Source: Halorubrum rutilum
GTDB lineage: Archaea; Halobacteriota; Halobacteria; Halobacteriales; Haloferacaceae
Direction: 5' to 3'
Length of the DNA: 60,180 nt
Assembly: GCF_024494565.1 (NCBI RefSeq)
Contig: NZ_JANHDN010000010.1
Location: 1-60,180, forward strand
The notes below the pieces were generated by a model. That model did no database searches and had not been told where the DNA came from. It saw only the letters and a program-made list of their open reading frames with translations. Both the position numbers and the translations under genes were made by a program. Shown piece by piece: positions 27,339 to 35,076 of this stretch (positions within the stretch are counted from its first letter, which is position 1; each line of letters begins with the position of its first letter).

Positions 27339-27832
27339 TGTTGAATCCGATGATGGCGTGGGGATCACTGTTTGAGAGCCTGTTCGAGGTTGTAGACTGT
27401 GGCGGTCAACACGAGCTCGCGGAACTCGCGGTACCACGCGCGAGGGTGGACAGCGGGGCCTAACCGACGCTTGATGGCCGAAAAGGCGGTCTCGGCCATC
27501 CAGCGCTGGCCGTATAATTCGCTGTCCAACCGTGCGTTGTGGGCGTGATCGTACGCAGCAAACAGCCGGTGACGCAGCAGTGGCCGGACGCCCTCTGATC
27601 GGAGGGCGTCCCGGAGAGATTGGTCGTCATAGCCTTTGTCGCCGGCGAGACTTCCGATTTTCTCGGTGTTGCGAAGGGCAACTCGACGGCCAGTTTGGGT
27701 GTCGTGAGGCCAGTGTGCCGAGCAGTGAAGATCGAGGATGGCACACGAGTCTGCTCTGATGGGATGAAAGCCTGCTAAGTCCCCAGCGTGCGTGAAGAGG
27801 TACTGGGGTGGTCAAAGGCCGATGATTCAACA
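27339..27832. mobile_element. Truncated IS5-family element
   Basis: The ends TGTTGAATCC (27339) and GATTCAACA (to 27832) are inverted and match the two MITEs and the element start near 60,058. About 494 bp remain, holding only the 3' part of the transposase, so an internal deletion has removed the 5' half. Confidence 0.75.
27365..27795 (-). pseudogene. C-terminal part of an IS5-family transposase
   Basis: Minus-strand translation gives HDTQTGRRVALRNTEKIGSL, AGDKGYDDQSLRDALRSEGV with the second catalytic Asp, then YGQRWMAETAFSAIKRRLG with the catalytic Glu, and the family's usual end (RAWYREFRELVLTATVYNLE). It is open for about 140 codons but has a stop upstream and no N-terminal half. Confidence 0.82.
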
Positions 27833-27891
27833 GCGTCATAGAACGCGTGGCTCTGATTGGCCTACCTGCCAAGGAAGCACTATCATGCGAG

Positions 27892-27922
27892 GCCGCCCGG
27901 ATGCCGTCAGCATCCGGGCGGC
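27892..27922 (+). ncRNA. Strong hairpin in the IS110 5' non-coding end (bridge-RNA candidate)
   Basis: GCCGCCCGGATGC and GCATCCGGGCGGC form a perfect 13-bp stem with a five-base loop, 51 bp before the IS110 recombinase start. IS110-group elements are known to encode a structured bridge RNA in the non-coding end upstream of the gene. That this hairpin belongs to one is inference; target- and donor-binding loops were not resolved. Confidence 0.45.
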
Positions 27923-27973
27923 GAGCCCGAATAGGTGTGGCTCCCTTCACGCACAAACAGCCTCACAGGAACC

Positions 27974-28981
27974 ATGTACTACCTCGGAATCGATCTTCAT
28001 AAAGATGAGTCGCACGTCGCTGTTTTGGACGACGATGCCGAGGTCGTCGAAGAGATTCGCGTCACAAACGCGAATCTCGACGACGTTGCCGAAGAATACG
28101 CTGGAGCCAAAGCGGCGCTCGAAGCAACCAGCAACTACTACACGGTCTACGACACCCTCGACGAACACCTCGACGTGGTTATCGCAGATCCCACACAAAC
28201 CAAGGCGATCGGCTATGCTGAGGTGAAAAACGACCGGCTCGACGCGAGGTTGCTCGCGCAACTTCGCCGAGTCGGCATGATCGCTGAGAGTTATGTCCCG
28301 TCCGAAGAGCTCCGAGAGCGCCGCGCACTTGTGCGCGGCCGAAAGAGACTCGTCGAAAAGCGTACGGACTTCAAAAACGAAGTCCACTCTCTCCTCGACA
28401 AACACGGGATCACCTACGACTGGGATCCATTCAGCGTGAACGGGCGAGAAATCCTCGCCGGCGAGGATTTCTCGCTCGGTGTGGTCGGCGATCAGCTGAT
28501 GGAGTCGTTCCTCTCGATCATCGACGAGCTAACCGCTCAAATAGAGGAACTTGAAACGTTGATCGAGGAAACCGCTGCGTCTCTTGAGGAGACGCAGCTG
28601 TTGATGACGATTCCGGGCGTGAGTTTCTACTCGTCGCTGCTAATCACCTCGGAGATCGGTGAGATCGATCGATTCGACGAGGCGAAGCAGGTGGTAAGTT
28701 ACGCGGGACGGGATCCGGTCGTCCGCGACTCAGGCGACTCGCGGACGGAAGGATCGATCTCGAAGCGCGGAAGTGGAGACTTACGCTGGATCCTCGTTCA
28801 GTGTGTTCAAACGGCGGTTCACCGGTGTAACGATCCGTATCTTGGACGGTTTTACGCTCGACTGAAACAGCGGAAGAACCATCAGATAGCGATTGTCGCA
28901 ACAGCGCGAAAACTGCTCGTGTCGATCTTCCATATGCTGGAGCGTGAGGAGGTGTACGATCCACCAGAGGTGAGTGCCTGA
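27974..28981 (+). CDS. IS110-family recombinase/transposase
   Basis: This 335-residue protein starts MYYLGIDLHKDESHVAVLDD. The N-terminal RuvC-like DEDD domain (Asp in LGIDLHK; further acidic residues in EATSNYY and KNDRLDARLLA) is followed by a coiled-coil and the C-terminal Tnp2 domain (MTIPGVSFYSSLLITSEIGE, then SISKRGSGDLRW with the conserved Ser). This layout is diagnostic for IS110. The family moves by an RNA-guided mechanism and has no long inverted repeats, so element ends were not placed. A hairpin overlaps the stop codon. Confidence 0.93.
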   Translation: MYYLGIDLHKDESHVAVLDDDAEVVEEIRVTNANLDDVAEEYAGAKAALEATSNYYTVYDTLDEHLDVVIADPTQTKAIGYAEVKNDRLDARLLAQLRRVGMIAESYVPSEELRERRALVRGRKRLVEKRTDFKNEVHSLLDKHGITYDWDPFSVNGREILAGEDFSLGVVGDQLMESFLSIIDELTAQIEELETLIEETAASLEETQLLMTIPGVSFYSSLLITSEIGEIDRFDEAKQVVSYAGRDPVVRDSGDSRTEGSISKRGSGDLRWILVQCVQTAVHRCNDPYLGRFYARLKQRKNHQIAIVATARKLLVSIFHMLEREEVYDPPEVSA

Positions 28982-29005
28982 GGGCCGCCGGCTCGGCGGC
29001 CCTCA
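28979..29005 (+). terminator. 11-bp stem-loop overlapping the IS110 stop codon
   Basis: TGAGGGCCGCC and GGCGGCCCTCA form a perfect stem around GGCTC, starting at the TGA stop. It could end the transcript or insulate the gene from external transcription. Confidence 0.65.
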
Positions 29006-29188
29006 TCGGCCGGTCGCAGCGGGTGTGAGCTACAGCTAACGCGTTCACGTTCTGACCGCCTGCCGGCTGGTTCCTGAGCCATCTCCGTGTCTGCGTGTGG
29101 TTTCTCTCTCGTGACTAAGCTCGGATCGATCTCGGCGAAAAATATAGTATCGCAGACGTGGTTTGTTGCGCCAGCAGGCTTTCATAGG

Positions 29189-29387
29189 TGTTGAATCCGA
29201 TGACGGCACGGAGATTACGATCTCTGAAGGTGCGTTTATTTCGCTCTTCGTCGTTGATACATTGGATCGATCCACCTAGAAATCTTGATCTTCTCTCTCC
29301 GCCAAGATTCCATCTCCAAATTCTCTCGGTAGTGGTTTTAATCGAGTACAGAATGACCCGAACCCGACGCTTTTTGCGGATTCAACA
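29189..29387. mobile_element. 199-bp MITE with IS5-type ends, copy 2
   Basis: The ends TGTTGAATCC and GGATTCAACA match copy 1 at 20302. Conserved internal blocks include GGAGATTACGATCTCTG near 29215 and CAAATTCTCTCGGTAGTGG near 29315. No coding capacity is seen. Confidence 0.8.
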
Positions 29388-29489
29388 GAGCATTTTTTCC
29401 AATGTTCGTCGCACCGTTTTATCATCGTTGTCGTCCAACCCACACTCGTCACAGAGATGCCGACCTTTTGTCCTGATTCTGGACGTCTT

Positions 29490-29612
<123 letters not shown>

Positions 29613-29685
29613 CGTACGCTCCCTTCTCTTGTTATGCTGTACTGCGTTTCTGTGGCTGTATCGGAATAGCGTACGGCTGTATCCC

Positions 29686-29750
29686 GCCATACTGCGCTAC
29701 TCACTCGTTTCGCTCGTTGCGTTGCTCCTTGAGGACGAGGATTTAGCCTG
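29686..29750 (-). mobile_element. Relic TnpB-type right end
   Basis: The block (GCGCTACTCACTCG ... CTCCTTGAGGACGAGGATTTAG on the plus strand) has the same order of motifs as the right ends at 13301-13362 and 35000-35062, including the CTCCTTGAGG spacer and a TCGTT/CGCTCG inner hairpin. No tnpB lies on its right, so it is a detached remnant. Confidence 0.5.
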
Positions 29751-29787
29751 CAAAAATTAAAAAGCGAATCTGAAACTTGTAGAGAGA

Positions 29788-30177
29788 TTAGCTGGAGTCG
29801 GCGACCTCGAAGGTCCGCACCACTGTTTCTCTCCCATTCTCCTCATTAATTGCAACAGCTGAATACGAACCCCCAGAGTTAATTGTGGTACTGTTACCAA
29901 CAGTCTCTAGCGATATACCATCAGTAATGTCACCCCCTCTAACTTCAAGATCTGTCGACGTACCTTGAGCTGTGTAAGTGACTGTCCGGGAAGTGGAATC
30001 ATCGGTACCGTTGATTGTAACACCAGCATTCACTTCTGACTCAATGCTGTCGCCGAGCCCAAGCACGAACGTGCCAATCACAGCCGCTAAAATTACAGTT
30101 ATTGCGACCATGAGAATAACCCCTATAACGGGGCTGACGGCCCGTTCGTTGTCCTGAAACGCTGTTTTGAGATTCAT
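29788..30177 (-). CDS. Archaeal type IV pilin
   Basis: This 129-residue protein starts MNLKTAFQDNERAVSPVIGV. The NERAVSPVIGVILMVAITVI motif is the class III signal cut by PibD before the hydrophobic helix that forms the filament core. The mature head (about 80 residues) is Thr/Gly-rich with sequons (TINGTDD, VGNSTTINSG). The ATG at 30177 is chosen because the frame upstream (to 30330) is Cys- and Arg-rich and not pilin-like. It is a single gene without a PilB/PilC locus nearby, common for haloarchaeal adhesive pilins. Confidence 0.9.
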   Translation of the reverse strand: MNLKTAFQDNERAVSPVIGVILMVAITVILAAVIGTFVLGLGDSIESEVNAGVTINGTDDSTSRTVTYTAQGTSTDLEVRGGDITDGISLETVGNSTTINSGGSYSAVAINEENGRETVVRTFEVADSS

Positions 30178-30425
30178 AGTTTTGTTTTGTCTCCAACAAC
30201 ACAGATGCGAAGGTTGACTACAGTTGAACGCTGAAAGACGGACGCCTATTAGGGGCATCCTGCCTTGCGTAGCCGAGATGGGTGGTCGAGCCACCCTACC
30301 CTCGCTCTGTTTGCTGGTATGAATATACATTCACTGTGTACAGTCATAAACTTCGTGGTTCGAATATCGGTTTTGAAAATAAGTGCCCGCAAAGTGTATT
30401 CCCCCGTCCAGTTAACACACGATTT

Positions 30426-31193
30426 ATGAAACCGACGGCGCGCTCAATAGCGCGGACCTACTCCGACCGCGTCTACCCTGATCCGTGGGAGAAGGTCGAG
30501 GACTACCAGCGCGTCCAATCGTATGCTGCAGAACATCCCAACGCTGGCCGGACGGCTGTGGGGACGGCACTTGAATTACCGGCCGGTCGGGTTCGGCCGT
30601 GGCTCAATGGCGGACGGCCCGATCCGGTACGTGGGATCGAGACGGCAAGCGCGAACGGGTGGCTCGACCCCGACTGTGAGATGGCTGGCGCGCTCGTCGA
30701 GTTGCTCGCCCACATCCTCGCGGGCGGAAGCATCAACGAAACGTTTGTCCCCGCGATCTCGGTTGGGCGTCGGATTGATCGTGAAGCGATCGAAACAGCG
30801 TTTCGCGCGGTCGGCGTTGATACACACTGCCGGCATCTGGACAGTGGCGCGCGCGCGACTGAACTGTACCCAGCAACGGACGCCTCGGTACTTGGGCGGT
30901 GTCTCGTCGCGATGGGTGCCCCACAGGGCACAAAGACAACTCTTGATGCCCTTCCGGCAGTCGTCAGGGAAAGCCCCGAGTCAGTCCAGCGTCGGTTCGT
31001 TGAAATCTACGTTGCACACCGTGGTGCGCATTTCGACACGAAGGCGACAACACGCATCCAAGAGGAGCGCCCACCATCATATGTCGGTGATCTGTATACG
31101 CTCATCAGCGATACCGTCTCCGGCAATGTCACACGCGGAGAGCGTGGGATTACGATTTCGGCGGATGCGGCTCGTGAACTTGGGTTTAATTGA
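30426..31193 (+). CDS. HTH plus degenerate LAGLIDADG-like protein
   Basis: This 255-residue protein starts MKPTARSIARTYSDRVYPDP. Residues about 35-75 read as a helix-turn-helix (GRTAVGTALELPAGRVRPWL). The rest follows the two-repeat LAGLIDADG layout: first motif ELLAHILAGGSI, later LGRCLVAMGAPQGTKTT, then the second helix RRFVEIYVAHRGAHF. The catalytic acidic residues expected near the end of each LAGLIDADG helix are absent, so DNA cleavage is unlikely; a binding or regulatory role like that of WhiA is possible. Family assignment rests on pattern. It is divergent from the pilin gene, about 250 bp away. Confidence 0.5.
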   Translation: MKPTARSIARTYSDRVYPDPWEKVEDYQRVQSYAAEHPNAGRTAVGTALELPAGRVRPWLNGGRPDPVRGIETASANGWLDPDCEMAGALVELLAHILAGGSINETFVPAISVGRRIDREAIETAFRAVGVDTHCRHLDSGARATELYPATDASVLGRCLVAMGAPQGTKTTLDALPAVVRESPESVQRRFVEIYVAHRGAHFDTKATTRIQEERPPSYVGDLYTLISDTVSGNVTRGERGITISADAARELGFN

Positions 31194-31647
31194 TCAAGCT
31201 TGCCCGACTCTTGCTCACCCAACATCTTCCACCTCCTCGTCAGGGTTGAGCCACGCTAGAATCAACGTGACTCGCAGGGTGGCGACTGCAGCGCCAGTTA
31301 CCCCTAGTTTCGACCTGTCGGTGTGATTCAGCGAACTCCATTGCGGTCGTGCCGGTGAACCAGAGTCTGGCCAATAAAGCGCACGTTCCTCCGCTGATTA
31401 ACAATACCGCTGCGAATCCACAACGTGGCTGTTGCTCAGCGTGTGAAAATTGACATCCTCCTCCGCGTGAACGCGGGGGAATCTGCCCGCTGTCGCGCGC
31501 CGCACCGTGTTGGTGCGGCGTTTCACGACCGTCTAGCGTCGTTCTCCCAGGCAACTCTGGACAAATGTAAATAATCGAACAGTTGTCTTGACTGACCAGA
31601 TAGTCACAACTGTCCCCTCTCTGTCTCCCACGGACCCGCGTCCGTCG
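31194..31647. other. Gene-poor interval containing a lone TnpB-type right end
   Basis: At 31449-31487 a minus-oriented right end (TTGACATCCTCC, hairpin CCTCCGCG/CGCGGGGG) stands alone. No tnpB or matching left end is adjacent. The rest shows no supported gene. Confidence 0.55.
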
Positions 31648-32028
31648 TCAGTGCGGCGTTTTTTGTGTTTCGCCCCTGACAAATCGGCGCGCAATCGGCA
31701 GCACCTCCTCAACCGCCTCCGGTGGGTTGGGATCACCAGCAGCGCGTTCGACTAGCGCTGAACACGACCAGACATCGTAGCTGTACAATGCTCTTCCGAG
31801 CTGCAGGAGATTTATTTGGTCTGTCGGCGGCGCCTCTGTCGTGGCCTCAAATTCCGCTTGAAGCGCCGCAATAACCCCTTTGCCGGACGGTGGCTGTGGC
31901 GCTGGGGGAACTGCTGTGGCTTCTGTGTTGGAAGTCGTGGATGCAGCCGAGTCGCATGTAAGTGACTCAGCACGTGCCCGCGCAGGTCTGACGTCCGTCT
32001 CAAATTCAAAGTTGTGCTCTGCAGGCAT
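31648..32028 (-). CDS. Hypothetical protein
   Basis: This 126-residue frame starts at ATG 32028 (MPAEHNFEFETDVRPARARA). It has an Ala/Pro/Thr-rich middle (ATAVPPAPQPPSGKG) and a more ordered C-terminal part (DQINLLQLGRALYSYDVWSC, then EAVEEVLPIARRFVRGE) that looks genuinely coded. No signal peptide or known domain is seen. GTG 32037 is a possible alternative start. Confidence 0.5.
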   Translation of the reverse strand: MPAEHNFEFETDVRPARARAESLTCDSAASTTSNTEATAVPPAPQPPSGKGVIAALQAEFEATTEAPPTDQINLLQLGRALYSYDVWSCSALVERAAGDPNPPEAVEEVLPIARRFVRGETQKTPH

Positions 32029-32431
32029 GGGACACACAAGTTCCGACGTTTACTTGTCTCCAACTTTGGCAGGTACCAGCATAGATGTTTTGCCGACGCT
32101 GTTGTGTCCAGCGGGCGGCTGCCGTACTCGCAGCACTGGAGAGTACAGTCATCCAAGGAGAAACCTCACAGCTTCCGCCGGCGGCGGGTGTCAGGACCGG
32201 GTTCCTCGGTTGTGGCAGGGAGTGTTCAACCCTAGGACGCTTCGCGTCCACAGCCCGCCCGATAAACCGCTGGGAAAGCGCGTAATCCTGAGTTCCTCTC
32301 TGGAGGGTCCCACCCCCAACTGGGCGAGAGCGGGTTGAGAGACACCCGTCGATAACGAACGCACCTTGTTGGTGATAAAGAGCGACGAAACCATTTCCCC
32401 GCTACGAGCGTATTGGATTCTGTACGCGTGT
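32029..32431. other. Intergenic region, possible IS debris
   Basis: No gene is supported. On the minus strand a block around 32232-32345 (AACCCGCTCTCGCCCAGTTG ... GAACTCAGGATTACGCG) has the composition of the C-terminal end of a TnpB-type element but cannot be assigned. Promoter sequences for the flanking divergent genes should also lie here. Confidence 0.35.
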
Positions 32432-33268
32432 ATGACACGGCAGCACAACCATTCCGCAATGCCTGTTACCATGCGACGTCGAGCGCCGCTGGGATGCGTC
32501 GGCAGGCGTGTCACCCAGCTAACCCCGGTATTCATCGTCGGGATGATTTTGATCGGCCTCGTTGCGTTTGCCGGAAGTGGTGTTTTTCTCACGGCATCGC
32601 CAGAAACACCGCCTGTAGGCGCCGACACACCGGTCGCCACAGCCGATACGTTCGAGCACGCACCGGCAAGCATCTCGATCACGGCTGTCGGTCCAGTTGA
32701 CAACGAGACCGCTGTTGAACAGCCAACGACCAGCGCGACGATACGGCCAAACGAGACGACTCCCGTCCGTGGGGAGACGAATCTGGCCCCTGATGACACC
32801 GTCGTGATCGTCGAGTTGCGGACTGAAAATGGCACGTTCATCGCCAGCAACACGACCGACGAGTGGGGCGCTGACGGAGCGTGGTCAACAGCGCTCAACA
32901 CGAGTGGGCTGACACCGGGCATATACGTTCTGGAGGTTGAAACGACCGAGACCACCGACCAAGTTGAGGTTGCGGTGGTACCATCAGACTCGGCGTCGAC
33001 TACGACCAGCGAAACTCACTCGACTGCAGCCACAACCCAGTCGAACACGACCTCTCCTGAGACCGAAACAACCGTGACGACCGCCGAAGAGCCGTCAACC
33101 AACAGTTCACCAGCGGTTACTGAAGCTGGCGGCTCGGATGCCGACGGTGGTTCGACAAACGCGACAGCAACGACAGAGGGGAGTGACCTGTCGACGCCAG
33201 GATTTGGATTCCTCACCGCACTTGTCGCGGTCGTTATCGTCTCAGCGGTCGCGTCGAGACGACGGTAA
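32432..33268 (+). CDS. Surface protein with PGF-CTERM-like anchor
   Basis: This 278-residue protein has a basic N-region and membrane/signal segment (TPVFIVGMILIGLVAFAGSG), a beta-domain (DTVVIVELRTENGTFIASN; GLTPGIYVLEVETTE) of the kind found in haloarchaeal S-layer-associated proteins, then a long Thr/Ser-rich stretch with N-x-T sequons, probably heavily glycosylated. The C-terminus STPGFGFLTALVAVVIVSAV plus SRRR resembles the PGF-CTERM signal processed by archaeosortase and lipid-anchored. So, unlike the FGQS set, it would be tethered to the membrane. The start is uncertain (32432, 32459 or 32471). Confidence 0.72.
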   Translation: MTRQHNHSAMPVTMRRRAPLGCVGRRVTQLTPVFIVGMILIGLVAFAGSGVFLTASPETPPVGADTPVATADTFEHAPASISITAVGPVDNETAVEQPTTSATIRPNETTPVRGETNLAPDDTVVIVELRTENGTFIASNTTDEWGADGAWSTALNTSGLTPGIYVLEVETTETTDQVEVAVVPSDSASTTTSETHSTAATTQSNTTSPETETTVTTAEEPSTNSSPAVTEAGGSDADGGSTNATATTEGSDLSTPGFGFLTALVAVVIVSAVASRRR

Positions 33269-33294
33269 AGTGGCTGATAGAGCGGTTTTATACG

Positions 33295-33810
33295 AAATCG
33301 AGGAGAATACCTGCGGCTTTAGCCGCAGGATGAATCCGACAACTCGGACGCAATCCACGTCCGACCGCTAGCTGGGATTTCTACCCAATAGTTTCAAGCG
33401 GCAGGCAACCAACTCTGTAGATAGGAATCAGGCTGGGAACGGAGCGATTCCGCCTACTCCTACGATGGCGGCCTGCCCGCCCCAAGCAATCAAACAATAA
33501 TCGGAACCAGTCGATAACCGGCGAATCCTCACAGGATTCGACCGGAGTTGACTGCTGTACGCACGAAAAAAGTAACTCCGAGTCCGTTGAGGTCTGCCGG
33601 ACTCCCCGAGGCAAAAACAACTCTGGGAGTCCGAAATTGACGGAGGATAGGAGTACCGGGGGCTTGGCACTCCCAGCAGTCCCACCCGCCACAGTCCATG
33701 AGCATCCCCACGGATTCTCACCGAGGTGGATGCTTGGTGGTTCTGCAAACCTGAAATCTCCAACGCTCAGGATTCCTCCGCGTTCACGCGGAGGAGGATG
33801 CCAAAAATGA
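33295..33810 (+). mobile_element. tnpB-less IS605-type element that keeps the 3' guide-RNA-like region
   Basis: The left end (GGAGAATACCTGCGGCTTTA, hairpin 33310-33329, then GATGAATCCGACAAC) equals the left end of the intact element at 36361. The right end (hairpin 33775-33794, then AGGATGCCAAA) equals its right end. In between, from about 33567, sequence matches the 3' end of tnpB and its downstream region at 37685-37867 (AAAGTAACTCCGAGTC, GATAGGAGTACCGG), but no tnpB frame survives. It is an internally deleted, non-autonomous copy of about 515 bp. Confidence 0.72.
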
Positions 33811-33941
33811 ATCGTGGTCCTGGCAACTGAGTATAATATGGAGATCACCTCGCCCACGGCAACATCTCGATCGCTATCAGCAGCTAGCGTCGCTCTCGCC
33901 GGTGAATTAATGTAATTTCAGCTGTTAGCATATGCCAGACA

Positions 33942-34124
33942 ATGAATCGGATCGTCACGCTGCTCATGGCAGTTGCTGCGGTGGTCGTTTTGACCGGTAC
34001 CGCTGCCGCTTCGGGTTCTAGCGGGCCTGGAGTTGAGGTAGTCCCAGTCCTCGAAGAACTCATTTCGTTTTTTGAGGGACTGTTGGATGTGTTCTCCCAG
34101 TTTGGCTCCAACACAGCCGCGTGA
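33942..34124 (+). CDS. Small secreted protein
   Basis: This 60-residue protein has a clean signal peptide (MNRIVTLLMAVAAVVVLTGT, AAAS) and a mature part of about 36 residues (VVPVLEELISFFEGLLDVFS) that would form one amphipathic helix. An AT-rich stretch (GTGAATTAATGTAATTTC) about 25-40 bp upstream fits a promoter. The helix is reminiscent of membrane-active peptides, but no family is recognised. It ends just before a relic IS605 left end. Confidence 0.58.
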   Translation: MNRIVTLLMAVAAVVVLTGTAAASGSSGPGVEVVPVLEELISFFEGLLDVFSQFGSNTAA

Positions 34125-34154
34125 ACTACCCTACTCGCTCACGGTTTCGCAGAG

Positions 34155-34200
34155 GAACAGGGAGGAAGCCCATGGCTTCAGCCGTGGGAGGAATCCGACA
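34155..34200 (+). mobile_element. Relic left end of a TnpB-type element
   Basis: GGAGGAAGCCCATGGCTTCA forms a hairpin (34169-34188, one mismatch) followed by GAGGAATCCGACAAC, matching the left ends at 33301 and 36361. No tnpB or right end follows in the same orientation. Confidence 0.6.
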
Positions 34201-34289
34201 ACGGCAGGATGGGGGGGGGAGAAGAGGTGGACGCTCCAACAGGCGGAGGGAGCTGTCCACCTCCTGCAGGGACCAATGGTCCCTACAAC

Positions 34290-34398
34290 TGCGTCCAATT
34301 TCAGGCATAGAATATTTTTCGATTCCGTCCAAGGAAAACTCGGTGGTCGTCCACACGGAGATCAGCAGGAGGCAGACAGATGCCACGACAGCGAACAC
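34290..34398 (-). pseudogene. Possible truncated membrane protein downstream of the DUF7123-like gene
   Basis: From GTG 34398 the frame reads FAVVASVCLLLISVWTTTEF, then SLDGIEKYSMPEIG, one membrane helix followed by a short polar part. Past about 34290 the sequence turns into IS-derived repeats (including the palindrome GGGACCATTGGTCCC), so the C-terminus is probably lost. Confidence 0.33.
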
Positions 34399-34433
34399 AG
34401 ACGCGAGCCCACGAGGTCAGTCGTGAGAGGTGG

Positions 34434-34682
34434 TCAAGCCTCTGATGTCTCTGTCCGCGCCAGTTCCCACGTCGTTCCATCGGAGGCGCCACCGCGGCGC
34501 TCCATCTCGACACGAGGGTCGTCGCGCTCGATCCGAGACAGAACATGCCCAGCCCGCTTCGCTGAGATATCCAGATCGGCCGCTACATGTCGACTCTTCA
34601 CGAACGGGGTGCCGTCAGCAAGGCGGTCGAGAAGGTAGGTGACAACCCGATCTTGGACGGTGTCGCGGTCTGTAGCAGGCAT
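34434..34682 (-). CDS. Winged-helix protein, DUF7123-like
   Basis: This 82-residue protein starts MPATDRDTVQDRVVTYLLDR. The core (DGTPFVKSRHVAADLDISAK, then RAGHVLSRIERDD) is a winged helix of the haloarchaeal DUF7123 type, ending in TTWELART. Its DNA target is unknown. The start at 34682 follows the family's usual length; the upstream extension to 34757 is Arg-rich and unlikely. Confidence 0.7.
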   Translation of the reverse strand: MPATDRDTVQDRVVTYLLDRLADGTPFVKSRHVAADLDISAKRAGHVLSRIERDDPRVEMERRGGASDGTTWELARTETSEA

Positions 34683-34790
34683 TGGTTGGCAGGTAGGTGT
34701 CCGTTGTGGCTCCGTCGGTGTTCGAGCCGCCCGATCGCGCCGGAGGTAGGTATACACCTCACAGCGGGCAGCCGCCCGAGCCGCGAGCGG

Positions 34791-34949
34791 TCAGTACAGT
34801 TCGACGGTTAGCTCAACCGTCTCTGCCGTCTCCGCGGCACTGTCTGTCTCACTCGTATCGGCAGCGTCGTTTGCGGCGGCCCCTGACACAGAGAGAAGTG
34901 ATGCGCTACTGCTCCCCGCAACAAGCATCAAGAGCTCACGTCGGTTCAT
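34791..34949 (-). CDS. Small Tat-type secreted protein
   Basis: This 52-residue frame starts MNRRELLMLVAGSSSASLLS with an Arg-Arg pair before a short hydrophobic stretch ending SGAAAN, a Tat-like signal. The mature part is a highly acidic Thr/Glu/Ala stretch closing with TVELTVELY. It is monocistronic, between the DUF7123-like gene and a TnpB right end. No family is recognised. Confidence 0.55.
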   Translation of the reverse strand: MNRRELLMLVAGSSSASLLSVSGAAANDAADTSETDSAAETAETVELTVELY

Positions 34950-34999
34950 AAGCCGCCATTTAATGCAGGGTGATAAACGCTTTGTGGTCTCAACACAGT

Positions 35000-35062
35000 A
35001 AACTACCCTACCCTACTCCCTCGTCGCTACGCGCCTCGGTCCTTGAGGGTAGGGCTTTGATG
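35000..35062 (-). ncRNA. TnpB guide-RNA-like right end (omegaRNA/reRNA 3' region)
   Basis: On the minus strand AAAGCCCTACCCTCAAGGAC is followed by an inner stem (GAGGCGCG/CGACGAGGG region), then GAGTAGGGTAGGGTAGTTTA. CCCTACCCT and AGGGTAGGG pair. This is the same architecture as the 13301 relic. In active systems the bases after the last segment are the guide; here these would be the sequence running left from about 34997 (CTGTGTTGAGACC). Confidence 0.62.
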
Positions 35063-35076
35063 TGGACTCCCGGCAA

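Noticed and set aside
32191..32955. 254-codon minus-strand ORF
   Set aside because: It is antisense to the PGF-CTERM surface gene for most of its length and lacks its own features.
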